From positions 1,070,332 to 1,134,331 of the forward strand of contig JAVSMS010000001.1 of the NCBI GenBank assembly GCA_032027085.1: a stretch of 64,000 nucleotides of DNA, read 5' to 3'. Origin of the DNA: Pseudorhodoplanes sp. (GTDB lineage: Bacteria; Pseudomonadota; Alphaproteobacteria; Rhizobiales; Xanthobacteraceae). The notes beneath the pieces are model-generated. The model was not told the origin of the DNA. It saw only the letters and a list, made by a program, of their open reading frames with translations, and did not search any database. Every line of letters starts with the position of its first letter. Position 1 is the stretch's first letter. Below, one piece after another: positions 16,060 to 23,557 of the stretch. Position numbers and translations under genes: made by a program.

Positions 16060-17655
16060 CTAGCGGCCGGCGGATAGCTGCGAAGGCGGGATCATCACCC
16101 GGCACTGCAGTCCGCCCGGCTGGAAGCTCAAGCCCACGTCGGCATTCAATGACCGCGCCAGGTTATGTTCGATCACCATGCTGCCGAATCCGCGTCGACG
16201 CGGTTCGCCAACTTTCGGACCCTTGCTTTCGGTCCATGTGATCTCGAGCCCGCCACCCTGTTCAGCGGAGAGAAGGCGCCATTCGATGGCGACCCGTCCT
16301 TTCATTCTAGACAAGGCCCCATACTTGGCGGCGTTAGTTGCAAGCTCATGCAGCGCAAGGCCAAGGCTCTGCGCCGCCTCCGGCCGCAAATGAACATCCG
16401 GACCTGCGAGCGTAACCTGCGGCTGATCGCGGTCGAAATAATGGCCAAGCTGAGAGCGCACCAGGTCCTGTAATGACGCGCCGTGCCAACTCTCCTGGAC
16501 GAGGAGGTCGTGGGACCGCGACAATGCTTGCAGGCGCGCGCCGAAGCGTTCGAGAAATTTGGCGATTGTGCCGCCCTGCCGCGCGGTCTGTCGCGCCATC
16601 GCCTGAATCACCGCCAGAAGGTTTTTCGACCGGTGCGTGAGCTCACGCATCAGCAGGCGCAAATGCGCCTCGCTTTCCTTGCGCTCGGTAATGTCGACAG
16701 CCGCGCATGTCAGGCCGACAATGCCGCCAGTGACATCGCGCAACGGCTCCATGTGCAGATCGTACCAGTGAACGCCGTTGTCGCTGTCGACACGCAACTC
16801 CGCATCCTTGGGATGACCTTTCGCCAGCACTTCGCGCTTGACTGCAAGGATCGAGGCCGCACTTGCCTTGGGCAATATCTCGCCGTCGGTTCGGCCGACA
16901 ATCTCGTTGCTGTCGAGGCCAAACAAGGCCTTGCTCAGCGAGGTGTAGCGAAGCTCAAGGTCCTGGGTAAAGACCGACACATTGGATCCGCGCAACGCCG
17001 TATCGTAACGCTGCACGGCGGTGCCGAGCTCTTCGGCAAGGCGCCTCTGTTCACTCTCAAGAGAACGGATGCGGCTGATATCGATCGCCGCGCAGGTGAT
17101 GCCGACAATTTTGCCGTCAATGCCGAAAATCGGATCGATGTGCAGAGCGAATAGCGCTCGCCTTTCCGGCATAATGTAGGACACTTCGCAGTCCTCCGAA
17201 ATGCCGGTTTCCAGCACCTGCCGTTTGACCGCGACAACCGTCTCATGCTCCGGCGACGGGATGATCTCATCGTCGGTGCGCCCGATCATTTCGGCCGCTG
17301 CCGCCTCCCCACGGGGGCTGTAAACCCAGGTGTATCGCAGGTCGCGATCCTGCGAAAAAATGTAGATCTTTGCGCCGTGCAGTGCCGTTTCAAAGCGCGC
17401 CTTGACAAGGCTGAGCTCATGGGTGCGTTGCTCAACGCGACGTTCAAGCTCGAGGCGAGTTGACGCAAGTTCGCGCCTAACATTGGCGAGTTCACGACGC
17501 GTCGTATTGTGTTCTGAGATCTCCCGGTCGAGACGAGATTTCAGCTTGTACAAATTCTCAACCGTTACGTTCTCGGCGGTTGTTTGCAGTTCGTTATCCT
17601 TCCGCGCTGGACCGCTTTCGGTTCGGATGGGCATCGCATCGTCGATCATTGGCAC
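16060..17655 (-). CDS. Soluble HWE-family histidine kinase with two PAS domains
   Basis: 531 residues with no transmembrane segment. A coiled coil (about 35-80) precedes two PAS domains: one from about 85, with FETALHGAKIYIFSQDRDLRYTW, and one from about 215, with YDTALRGSNVSVFTQDLELRY. The second is followed by the HWE H-box ELTHRSKNLLAVIQAMARQT, with phospho-acceptor His341. The ATPase part has HELATNAAKYGALS and the WTE motif that names the family. HWE/HisKA_2 kinases are the usual phosphodonors of PhyR; this one lies within the stress island, so it is a candidate PhyR kinase. The start is a GTG (17655); an ATG two codons inside (17649) is equally good. Confidence 0.93.
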   Translation of the reverse strand: MPMIDDAMPIRTESGPARKDNELQTTAENVTVENLYKLKSRLDREISEHNTTRRELANVRRELASTRLELERRVEQRTHELSLVKARFETALHGAKIYIFSQDRDLRYTWVYSPRGEAAAAEMIGRTDDEIIPSPEHETVVAVKRQVLETGISEDCEVSYIMPERRALFALHIDPIFGIDGKIVGITCAAIDISRIRSLESEQRRLAEELGTAVQRYDTALRGSNVSVFTQDLELRYTSLSKALFGLDSNEIVGRTDGEILPKASAASILAVKREVLAKGHPKDAELRVDSDNGVHWYDLHMEPLRDVTGGIVGLTCAAVDITERKESEAHLRLLMRELTHRSKNLLAVIQAMARQTARQGGTIAKFLERFGARLQALSRSHDLLVQESWHGASLQDLVRSQLGHYFDRDQPQVTLAGPDVHLRPEAAQSLGLALHELATNAAKYGALSRMKGRVAIEWRLLSAEQGGGLEITWTESKGPKVGEPRRRGFGSMVIEHNLARSLNADVGLSFQPGGLQCRVMIPPSQLSAGR

Positions 17656-18035
17656 GGCGTTTCACTATTGACCGACGCGGGACACAGCTCTCTGCGCGGG
17701 CTGCCCCACCGGCTACGGTACCCGTTAACGCACGGGAACCTCAGGTGTTTCCAAGATTTTTCAGAAATTCGCACCCAGTGGAGCGAGCCCAAGTGCGAAA
17801 CGCAGCATCAGCAGGAACCAATCCCTCTATTGGGAGTTCAATGTCCGGCCGGCCGTCATCCCCTCCCCCTCGTGCTCGGTCGGCCCAATCTTCGGCGCAG
17901 CCGGATACCCGGCTGCGCCGTTCTTCTTTTTGGCCGCCGTCGCAAGAGACCGGTCTGGCAGCCGTCACAGGAACTTTGCCGGTTTTGCGGCGTTCAATTC
18001 CATCGATTCATTCAGCCAGCATGAGGGTGTCAGTC
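17656..18035. other. 380-bp intergenic region between kinase and DUF883 genes
   Basis: No convincing gene: the open frames here lack Shine-Dalgarno signals and resemble no protein. It holds the EcfG-type promoter at 17970-17994. A second, weaker site lies at 17814 (GGAAC-N18-TT, -10 AGTT). The kinase promoter must lie here too but was not identified. Confidence 0.5.
17970..17994 (+). promoter_or_regulatory. EcfG-type stress promoter for the DUF883/holin-family pair
   Basis: GGAAC (17970-17974), 16 nt, CGTT (17991-17994): exact consensus, 41 nt upstream of the start at 18036. Confidence 0.75.
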
Positions 18036-18488
18036 ATGGCAGTGGCTCAGCGCAAGAACGGTGCGCCAAAAACGCGGCGCAAGGTGAGATCGTCGGGCCG
18101 ACGGACGCGTCGTTCCAAGAAACGCAACACGCTATCACGCGCCCGCAATGTCCTGGCGCGAGCCGTAACTCCCGATATTGCGGAGATGCAGGCGGAGGTG
18201 CGGCAGTTGATGAGCGATCTCGAGGATCGCATCGAACGACTGAACGTGCTGACCAAACGCGGGGCCGGACATGCCGCAGATGGCGTCAATGATCTGGTTT
18301 ACGGCGCAGTCAGCGGCGTAACCGACCGGGTGCGGGACAACGCCCGTGCGGTGACAGACGATGCGACCAAGATCAGCAATCAGGCCATCCGCGAGGTGGC
18401 GGCGCAGATCGACAAGCGCCCGCTGCTGACCCTTGCCATTGCGGCCGGTATTGGATTTATCGCCGGCTTGGCGCGCCGTCAGGACTAG
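18036..18488 (+). CDS. DUF883 (ElaB/YqjD-like) inner-membrane protein with a strongly basic N-terminus
   Basis: 150 residues. Residues about 6-50 are exceptionally rich in Lys/Arg (KTRRKVRSSGRRTRRSKK and beyond). A helical region then starts EMQAEVRQLMSDLEDRIERL, and the C-terminus is an anchor (RPLLTLAIAAGIGFIAGLARR) with the glycine-zipper helix of the DUF883/ElaB family. In E. coli, YqjD of this family tethers ribosomes to the inner membrane in stationary phase; a nucleic-acid or ribosome-binding role for the basic tail is inference. GAGGGTG upstream fits the ATG at 18036. It forms an operon with the holin-family gene, 7 bp away. Confidence 0.82.
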   Translation: MAVAQRKNGAPKTRRKVRSSGRRTRRSKKRNTLSRARNVLARAVTPDIAEMQAEVRQLMSDLEDRIERLNVLTKRGAGHAADGVNDLVYGAVSGVTDRVRDNARAVTDDATKISNQAIREVAAQIDKRPLLTLAIAAGIGFIAGLARRQD

Positions 18489-18495
18489 CGGCGCC

Positions 18496-18870
18496 ATGTC
18501 ACTCCCCGATTATATTGGTTCAAGTCTAGATGGGCCGATCACGGCCGTGCGCCGCATGACGATTGCCATTGCCGTCGCCGCAGCCAGCGCCATTGGCGCG
18601 CTTTTCTACTTGCTCTCTGCTGTTTTGCTGGCGCTCGAGCCGCTTGTCGGCGACGTTTATGCGCGCCTCCTGATCGCAGCCGCATTCATCATCATCGGCT
18701 GCGGCGCCGTACTGCTGCCGCGGTTGTTCCACACGCCGAGCGTCGTCGAACGCGCCCACGCCGAAGCGAATGCGCTTACTCGGGATCAGAAAATCGCAAT
18801 GATCATCGAAGCGGTGATCATGGGCTTTTCGCTATCGTCGCGCAGCAAGCGCGCCCGCACTCGCGACTGA
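18496..18870 (+). CDS. Phage-holin-family (YqjE-like) inner-membrane protein
   Basis: 124 residues with two hydrophobic helices (TIAIAVAAASAIGALFYLLSAVLLAL and ARLLIAAAFIIIGCGAVLLP) and a cytosolic tail ending RSKRARTRD. It resembles the holin superfamily/YqjE proteins that accompany DUF883 genes in many proteobacteria. It follows the DUF883 gene immediately, under the same stress promoter, and precedes a strong terminator. It is not part of a prophage: no phage gene is nearby. Function unknown. Confidence 0.75.
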   Translation: MSLPDYIGSSLDGPITAVRRMTIAIAVAAASAIGALFYLLSAVLLALEPLVGDVYARLLIAAAFIIIGCGAVLLPRLFHTPSVVERAHAEANALTRDQKIAMIIEAVIMGFSLSSRSKRARTRD

Positions 18871-18889
18871 GGATTTGCCATTCCTGCAA

Positions 18890-18922
18890 AAGAAAACGGA
18901 GGCCGTCGGCCTCCGTTTTCTT
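18890..18922. terminator. Bidirectional terminator between the stress membrane operon and phyR
   Basis: 15-bp perfect inverted repeat (18890-18904 with 18908-18922), 3-nt loop, A-rich and T-rich flanks. It ends one base before the phyR stop. Confidence 0.85.
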
Positions 18923-18923
18923 G

Positions 18924-19727
18924 TCAGGCACTTGCCCGCCGCTCACTGCGGCGCGCCTTGCGCTCAAAAAACAGTGCCTGGCTGACCACGGCGGAAACAG
19001 TGGCCGGCTGGAACGGCTTGGCGATCAGAAACGCGGGTTCTGGCCGTTCGCCGGTCAGGAAGCGCTCCGGATAGGCGGTGATGAAGATGACCGGCACTTC
19101 GAAGGAGCGCAGCAATTCATTGACGGCGTCCAGACCAGAGCTGCCGTCGGCAAGTTGAATATCGGCAAGGATCAGGCCCGGCCGCTTGGCCTTGGCCAAG
19201 GTGACTGCTTCCGAATGCGTGCGCGCGACGCCGAGGACCTTGTGACCCAAACTTTCCACGAGCCCCTCCAGGTCCATGGCGATGAAGGGTTCGTCCTCAA
19301 TGATCATCACGTCGGTGGCAATCTCGGCGGCCAATTCTCGGCCGGATTCTTCAACCAGTTGGCGCAGGGTCGGAATATCGACATCCAGCACCTGAGCAGC
19401 GTCGGCTTCGGAGAAGCCTTCCAGCGCAACCAGCAGGAAAGCCTGGCGCGGCCGCGGGGTGATCTGGCCCAGCCGCTGCTCTGCCGGCATGGTCTTGTCG
19501 TCGACGTCCAGGCCGCCATTCACCACGACGGAATTCCAGATCTTGCTGAACAGCCGGTACAGGGCGACCCGGGGCGAGGCCGAAGCCTCCAGGATGGTGG
19601 GGTCCTCGATCAGCGCCTCCAGCGAGGCCGCCACATAGGCGTCCCCGGAGCTTTGATTGCCCGTCAGAGCCCGGGCATATCGGCGTAAAAACGGCAAATA
19701 CGGAGCAATTGTCTGCGCGGCGGACAC
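18924..19727 (-). CDS. phyR: General stress response anti-anti-sigma response regulator PhyR
   Basis: 267 residues from the GTG at 19727 (GGGAGGG seven nt upstream). Residues 1-125 form a sigma-like domain resembling EcfG (APYLPFLRRYARALTG, then an HTH-like part with EGFSEADAAQVLDVDIPTL). Residues 138-255 form a receiver with acidic pocket E144/D145 and phospho-acceptor D189 (LADIQLADG). When phosphorylated, PhyR binds NepR and frees EcfG. A longer frame from 19847 was rejected because it would run through the promoter and because family members begin at SxxTxIAPHLPYLRR. Divergent from nepR-ecfG. Confidence 0.97.
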   Translation of the reverse strand: MSAAQTIAPYLPFLRRYARALTGNQSSGDAYVAASLEALIEDPTILEASASPRVALYRLFSKIWNSVVVNGGLDVDDKTMPAEQRLGQITPRPRQAFLLVALEGFSEADAAQVLDVDIPTLRQLVEESGRELAAEIATDVMIIEDEPFIAMDLEGLVESLGHKVLGVARTHSEAVTLAKAKRPGLILADIQLADGSSGLDAVNELLRSFEVPVIFITAYPERFLTGERPEPAFLIAKPFQPATVSAVVSQALFFERKARRSERRASA

Positions 19728-19763
19728 GAAAGACCCTCCCGTTAAGGAAATGAACAGGCTCCC

Positions 19764-19788
19764 AACTCCTCTTATCAAATAAAGTTCC
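19764..19788 (-). promoter_or_regulatory. EcfG-like promoter of phyR
   Basis: Minus strand GGAAC (19788-19784), N18, TT (19765-19764), with -10 AGTT. The GTTCC-N7-GGAAC arrangement with the nepR promoter places the two divergent -35 elements seven bases apart. Confidence 0.6.
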
Positions 19789-19795
19789 TCATGGG

Positions 19796-19820
19796 GGAAC
19801 CAAGCCAATTTCAATGCATT
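19796..19820 (+). promoter_or_regulatory. EcfG-like promoter of nepR-ecfG
   Basis: GGAAC (19796-19800), N18, TT (19819-19820), with -10 CATT. It matches the rhizobial stress-sigma form GGAAC-N18/19-TT and implies autoregulation of the sigma factor. Confidence 0.62.
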
Positions 19821-19877
19821 GGAAGCACGCAAGGGGACCCGTACCACCAGGATTTATCGGGACGGGACGAGGACGAG

Positions 19878-20093
19878 ATGAGCACGCGAAAACCTGGCCA
19901 ACCATCGGAAAAAATGCACACCGATTCCACGGGGGGAAAGCCCCATTCCGGTCTGAACCGGGAAATTCAAGCCAAGATCGGGCAACAGCTCCGCGCCATG
20001 TACGACGATGTCGTGCAGGAGGGCGTGCCCGACCGCTTTGCTGAGCTGCTGCGCCGCATTGACAACCACTCAGATGAAGGAAAGCCGGAATGA
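19878..20093 (+). CDS. nepR: Anti-sigma factor NepR
   Basis: 71 residues from the ATG at 19878. The C-terminal two-helix core (GLNREIQAKIGQQLRAMYDD, then a GVPDRFAELLRRID helix) is the NepR signature; the N-terminus is polar and disordered. NepR holds EcfG inactive and is captured by PhyR~P. A longer frame starting at 19791 overlaps the -35 of its own promoter and was rejected. Its stop overlaps the ecfG ATG by four bases (ATGA), so the pair is translationally coupled. Confidence 0.95.
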   Translation: MSTRKPGQPSEKMHTDSTGGKPHSGLNREIQAKIGQQLRAMYDDVVQEGVPDRFAELLRRIDNHSDEGKPE

Positions 20094-20638
20094 AGATCGA
20101 TCCGGCCCTCCGTGATCAGATCCTTGCGACCGTGCCCAGCCTGCGCGCGTTCGCCATTTCCTTGAGCGGCAATGTCGACCGTGCAGACGATCTCGTGCAG
20201 GAGACGCTTCTGCGCGCGCTCGCCAATATTCATTCCTTCCAGCCCGGCACAAACCTGTCGGCATGGCTGTTCACGATCCTGCGAAACTTGTTCAGGTCGG
20301 AATACCGCAAGCGCAAACGCGAGGTGGAGGACACGGACGGCAATTTCGCCGAGAGCCTCAAATCCTATCCCGAGCAAGTCGGCCGGGTGGAGTTTCAGGA
20401 ATTCCGCGCAGCCCTGGCGCAATTGCCGGCGGAGCAACGCGAGGCGCTGATTCTTGTCGGTGCGTCAGGCTTCTCGTACGAAGAGGCGGCTGACATTTGC
20501 GAATGCGCAGTCGGCACCATCAAGAGCCGGGTTAATCGTGCGCGCAGCCGTCTCGCAAAATTGCTGGCGATCGATAATGTCGACGACTTCGGCCCCGACC
20601 ACGCGACGCGGGCGGTCTTGATTGGCCACGATAATTAA
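20090..20638 (+). CDS. ecfG: ECF sigma factor EcfG (general stress response)
   Basis: 182 residues. Region sigma2 has DRADDLVQETLLRALANIHSF and the WLFTILRNLFRSEYRKRKRE helix. Sigma4 has LPAEQREALILVGASGFSYE and CAVGTIKSRVNRARSRL. The NepR-EcfG-PhyR context makes it the general stress sigma (ECF15 group) rather than another ECF. It directs transcription from GGAAC-N16/17-CGTT promoters, several of which surround it. Confidence 0.96.
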   Translation: MKIDPALRDQILATVPSLRAFAISLSGNVDRADDLVQETLLRALANIHSFQPGTNLSAWLFTILRNLFRSEYRKRKREVEDTDGNFAESLKSYPEQVGRVEFQEFRAALAQLPAEQREALILVGASGFSYEEAADICECAVGTIKSRVNRARSRLAKLLAIDNVDDFGPDHATRAVLIGHDN

Positions 20639-20661
20639 GTCAAGTCACTTAAGCCAAAAAG

Positions 20662-20689
20662 AAAAACGCCGCGTCCTGTCAACGCGGCG
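20662..20689 (-). terminator. Rho-independent terminator of the DUF1328 gene
   Basis: CGCCGCG (20667-20673) pairs with CGCGGCG (20683-20689). On the minus strand the hairpin is followed by TTTTTC. It may also stop ecfG transcripts from the other side. Confidence 0.65.
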
Positions 20690-20716
20690 CTCTGCTGTCC
20701 TGCACTTCGTGGTGAT

Positions 20717-20896
20717 TTAAGACACGGTTGGCCTGCGTCCGCGCACCAGTCCGATGACCGCGGAAATTACGAAAAGCACGATCGCGACGAAGAAAATGAT
20801 CTTGGCAATATCGACCGCGAATGTGGCGATGCCGCCAAAACCGAGGACAGCCGCAATCAGTGCGACGATCAAGAACGTCAATGCCCAGCCGAACAT
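20717..20896 (-). CDS. DUF1328 (YtjA-like) small membrane protein
   Basis: 59 residues from the ATG at 20896, set by GGAGG immediately upstream; an ATG at 20908 lies in front of that signal. Two hydrophobic helices ([18 protein letters not shown] and [21 protein letters not shown]) match the DUF1328/YtjA family. Function unknown. It lies next to ecfG and has a weak EcfG-like promoter, suggesting membership of the stress regulon. Confidence 0.88.
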   Translation of the reverse strand: MFGWALTFLIVALIAAVLGFGGIATFAVDIAKIIFFVAIVLFVISAVIGLVRGRRPTVS

Positions 20897-20929
20897 GTGT
20901 GCCTCCATTTAGCGGCGAACCGAAAGGGA

Positions 20930-20954
20930 AAGCGCCGGAGGCCGAAATAGTTCC
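20930..20954 (-). promoter_or_regulatory. Weak EcfG-like promoter of the DUF1328 gene
   Basis: Minus strand GGAAC (20954-20950), N18, TT (20931-20930). The -10 (GCTT) is off-consensus, but position and orientation fit the gene start at 20896. Confidence 0.45.
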
Positions 20955-21067
20955 TCGGAGTTCCCCACTCCGGGCACGCAATTCACAGTGAGAAATTACC
21001 ACCGCACCGCGGGAAATCTGTGCGATGGCAGGCGCAACGGGCGGCGGGCAAAGGGAGGGAGACACGC

Positions 21068-21334
21068 ATGCGGACATTGTTTTTTGTGACTGTATCGGCG
21101 CTGGCCCTGGCGGGTTGCCAGACGATGCAGGAACGCAACGCCGGGACAGGCGCGCTCCTAGGCGGCGCGACGGGCGCCGTCATCGGTGGTGTTGCCGGCG
21201 GATCGGCCGGCGCCGCGCTCGCCGGGGGCGTGATCGGCGCGGCTGCAGGCGGCCTGATCGGCGCCGCGACCACTCCGCCCGAGCCCTGCTACATCCGCAC
21301 ACGCTCTGGAAAGCTGCGTCGCGTCTCGTGCTAG
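21068..21334 (+). CDS. Glycine-zipper outer-membrane lipoprotein
   Basis: 88 residues. Signal sequence ending in the lipobox LALAGC (Cys17), then a glycine-zipper helix pair (GALLGGATGAVIGGVAGGSAG and GGVIGAAAGGLIGAA) and a short tail with PPEPCYIRTRSGKLRRVSC. Such 17-kDa-antigen-like lipoproteins are envelope-associated. GGAGGGAGA precedes the ATG at 21068. It converges on mutM with a hairpin between. Confidence 0.82.
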   Translation: MRTLFFVTVSALALAGCQTMQERNAGTGALLGGATGAVIGGVAGGSAGAALAGGVIGAAAGGLIGAATTPPEPCYIRTRSGKLRRVSC

Positions 21335-21359
21335 ACTTTCGCCCGACACAAGCGCGCTT

Positions 21360-21383
21360 GAAGAGGCCCGCACGGGCCTCTTC
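21360..21383. terminator. Hairpin between lipoprotein gene and mutM
   Basis: GAAGAGGCCCG (21360-21370) pairs with CGGGCCTCTTC (21373-21383) directly after the mutM stop. The T-tract is poor. Confidence 0.6.
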
Positions 21384-22265
21384 CTATTTCTGGCATACCG
21401 GACAAAAAAAGGTCGAGCGGGCCGATTGCACGATGCGGCGGATCCTGCCCTTGCAGCCGCGCGTCGGGCATGCCGCACCTTCGCGGTCATAGACCCGGAA
21501 GGAGTGCTGGAAATAGCCCAGCTCGCCGTCCGTCCGCCTGTGATCGCGCAGCGATGAGCCTCCCGCCTTGATGGCGTCGGCAAGAACATCGCGAATGGCC
21601 TGTGCCAAATCCTTGGCGCGCCCATTCGGCGCGCCGTTCCGTCCCGCGATGGTCGAGGCCATGCGCATCGGCGACAAATGTGCGCGATGCAGCGCTTCGC
21701 AGACATAGATATTGCCAAGACCGGCCACGATGCGCTGATCGCTCATTGCCGCTTTCAGATTCGTTTTCTTGCCCTTGCAGGCGCGCGCCAGCATGGCGGC
21801 ATCGAATTCATTTCCGAGCGGTTCCGGGCCGAGCGATCGCAGCAGCGGTTCATTCTCGATCTTCGCGCGCGGAAAAATCTTCATGCAGCCGAAGCGCCGC
21901 GGATCGTTGAAAACGGCGACCCCGCCATTTGACATGTGGAAGACGATGTGATCATGCGCCGCGAGCTTCGAGCGTTCGTGATGAAAGTTCCCTGGCCTGT
22001 GTTCGCAGCCCGCCTTCATCACGCGGAACGATCCGGACATGCCGAGGTGCATCAGCAGCACGTCGCCGGACGACAGGTCGGCAAGAATATATTTGGCGCG
22101 CCGCCCGAGTCCGGTAACGGTCTGGCCCTCCAGACGGGCGACGAAGTCCTTCGGCAGCGGCCAGCGCAGATCGCCGCGACGCGCCTCGACCTTCACGAAA
22201 CGCGCGCCCTCCATGATGGGCGCAAGGCCACGGCGAACAGTTTCGACTTCGGGAAGTTCAGGCAT
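21384..22265 (-). CDS. mutM: Formamidopyrimidine-DNA glycosylase
   Basis: Excises 8-oxoguanine and formamidopyrimidines from DNA. The protein begins with the catalytic [14 protein letters not shown] (Pro1 nucleophile after Met removal, Glu2). It has the central [13 protein letters not shown] and [14 protein letters not shown] motifs, and ends with the zinc finger [10 protein letters not shown]...FFCPVCQK. 293 residues is normal. It is transcribed away from ubiE, with the glyoxalase-fold gene just upstream. Confidence 0.97.
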   Translation of the reverse strand: MPELPEVETVRRGLAPIMEGARFVKVEARRGDLRWPLPKDFVARLEGQTVTGLGRRAKYILADLSSGDVLLMHLGMSGSFRVMKAGCEHRPGNFHHERSKLAAHDHIVFHMSNGGVAVFNDPRRFGCMKIFPRAKIENEPLLRSLGPEPLGNEFDAAMLARACKGKKTNLKAAMSDQRIVAGLGNIYVCEALHRAHLSPMRMASTIAGRNGAPNGRAKDLAQAIRDVLADAIKAGGSSLRDHRRTDGELGYFQHSFRVYDREGAACPTRGCKGRIRRIVQSARSTFFCPVCQK

Positions 22266-22280
22266 TCGAGCCGGCCACCG

Positions 22281-22664
22281 TCACGCGACAACCGGCGCAG
22301 TCGGCTCGCCGAAGATGATGCGGTTATTGAACGGATCCACGACCGTCATTTCCGTCATGCCCCAATCCTGCCGATCCAGCCCCGGTCTGTTATGTTTATA
22401 GTTCTTCTCGTTCAATTCGCGATGCAGGCTCTCGACGCCGCTCGTGTAAACATAGGCATGTGAACCCAGCGTGCCGTCACCATGATGCTCGCTCAGATGA
22501 ATGACGAGCCCGTTCCGGGACACCTGCATATAAACCGGCGCGTCCGGATGGAAACGATGCTCCCAATCCACCTTGCAACTCAGAAAGCCGAGATAGAACT
22601 CCCGTGCCTTCTCCTCGGAGGAAATCCGGAATACCGGAACGGCCTTGTTGAAGGCGACGGTCAT
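22281..22664 (-). CDS. Glyoxalase/bleomycin-resistance-fold protein
   Basis: 127 residues from the ATG at 22664 (GGAG upstream); a start at 22691 would add nine residues. One VOC module: AVPVFRISSEEKAREFYLGF, then DAPVYMQVSRNGLVIHLSEH and a final MTVVDPFNNRIIFGEP. These proteins bind small hydrophobic or reactive molecules; the glyoxalase-type metal ligands are not clearly all present. It lies 15 bp upstream of mutM in the same direction and is divergent from ubiE. Confidence 0.85.
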   Translation of the reverse strand: MTVAFNKAVPVFRISSEEKAREFYLGFLSCKVDWEHRFHPDAPVYMQVSRNGLVIHLSEHHGDGTLGSHAYVYTSGVESLHRELNEKNYKHNRPGLDRQDWGMTEMTVVDPFNNRIIFGEPTAPVVA

Positions 22665-22762
22665 ATCTTCAGGCTCCGCGACGATCGGCATTAACTTATC
22701 TGAGCGGTGATTTGTAGCGTGGCGGCGCGGGCTGGGCTATCGTCCGCCGCAACAGGACAGAC

Positions 22763-23527
22763 ATGATGGAAAATCCAACAAAACAGGCCGATTTCGGCTT
22801 CCGCCGCGTGCCCCTGGCGGACAAGCAGGCGCTGGTCGACGATGTCTTTCATAGCGTCGCCCGCCGCTACGACCTGATGAACGACCTGATGTCGGGCGGA
22901 CTGCATCGTGCCTGGAAGAACGATCTCGTCACGGCCGTGAATCCCCCGAAGGGGGCGCACGATTTCCACTTGCTTGATGTGGCGGGCGGCACCGGCGATA
23001 TAGCTTTCCGGGTAATCGAGGCCGGCGGCGCCGGAACCCACGCCGCAATTCTGGATATCAACGGCGACATGCTGGCGGTCGGCCGCGAGCGCGCGGTAAA
23101 ACGCGGCCTCAATCACGCGCTCACCTTCATCGAGGGCAATGCCGAGGCGCTGCCGCTGCCTGACAAGTCCTTCGACGCCTACACAATCGCCTTCGGTATC
23201 CGCAATGTGCCGCGAATCGAAGTGGCGCTGGCTGAAGCGTTCCGCGTCTTGCGGCCGGGCGGCCATTTTCTCTGCCTGGAATTCTCGTCTGTCGATGTCC
23301 CGGGCCTCGACAGGATTTACGATTTGTATTCCTTCAACGTGATTCCTGCGATCGGCCGCGCGGTCACCGGCGACGCTGAGGCTTATCGCTATCTCGTGGA
23401 ATCGATCCGCAGATTTCCCAAGCCCGAAGCCTTCTCCGCGATGATCCGCAAGGCCGGCTTTGGCCGCGTATCATACCGGAAGATGAGCGGCGGCGTGGTC
23501 GCCCTGCATTCCGGCTGGCGGCTATGA
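22763..23527 (+). CDS. ubiE: Ubiquinone/menaquinone biosynthesis C-methyltransferase
   Basis: SAM-dependent C-methylation of the polyprenyl-benzoquinol ring. 254 residues: the [22 protein letters not shown] opening is a UbiE signature, followed by SAM motif [15 protein letters not shown], the [14 protein letters not shown] acidic loop, and the FGIRNVPR and [13 protein letters not shown] motifs. It is followed directly by ubiB, as in many proteobacteria. Confidence 0.97.
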   Translation: MMENPTKQADFGFRRVPLADKQALVDDVFHSVARRYDLMNDLMSGGLHRAWKNDLVTAVNPPKGAHDFHLLDVAGGTGDIAFRVIEAGGAGTHAAILDINGDMLAVGRERAVKRGLNHALTFIEGNAEALPLPDKSFDAYTIAFGIRNVPRIEVALAEAFRVLRPGGHFLCLEFSSVDVPGLDRIYDLYSFNVIPAIGRAVTGDAEAYRYLVESIRRFPKPEAFSAMIRKAGFGRVSYRKMSGGVVALHSGWRL

Positions 23528-23557
23528 ATCACTTAGTTGAGCCTATTGCGTCGTAAC

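Noticed and set aside
18496-18870. Prophage holin
   Set aside because: Only the fold resembles holins; there are no phage genes and the gene pairs with DUF883 as in non-phage yqjD-yqjE loci.
19791-20093. Longer 100-residue NepR
   Set aside because: Its start overlaps the -35 element of the nepR promoter; the start at 19878 fits the conserved core and transcript.
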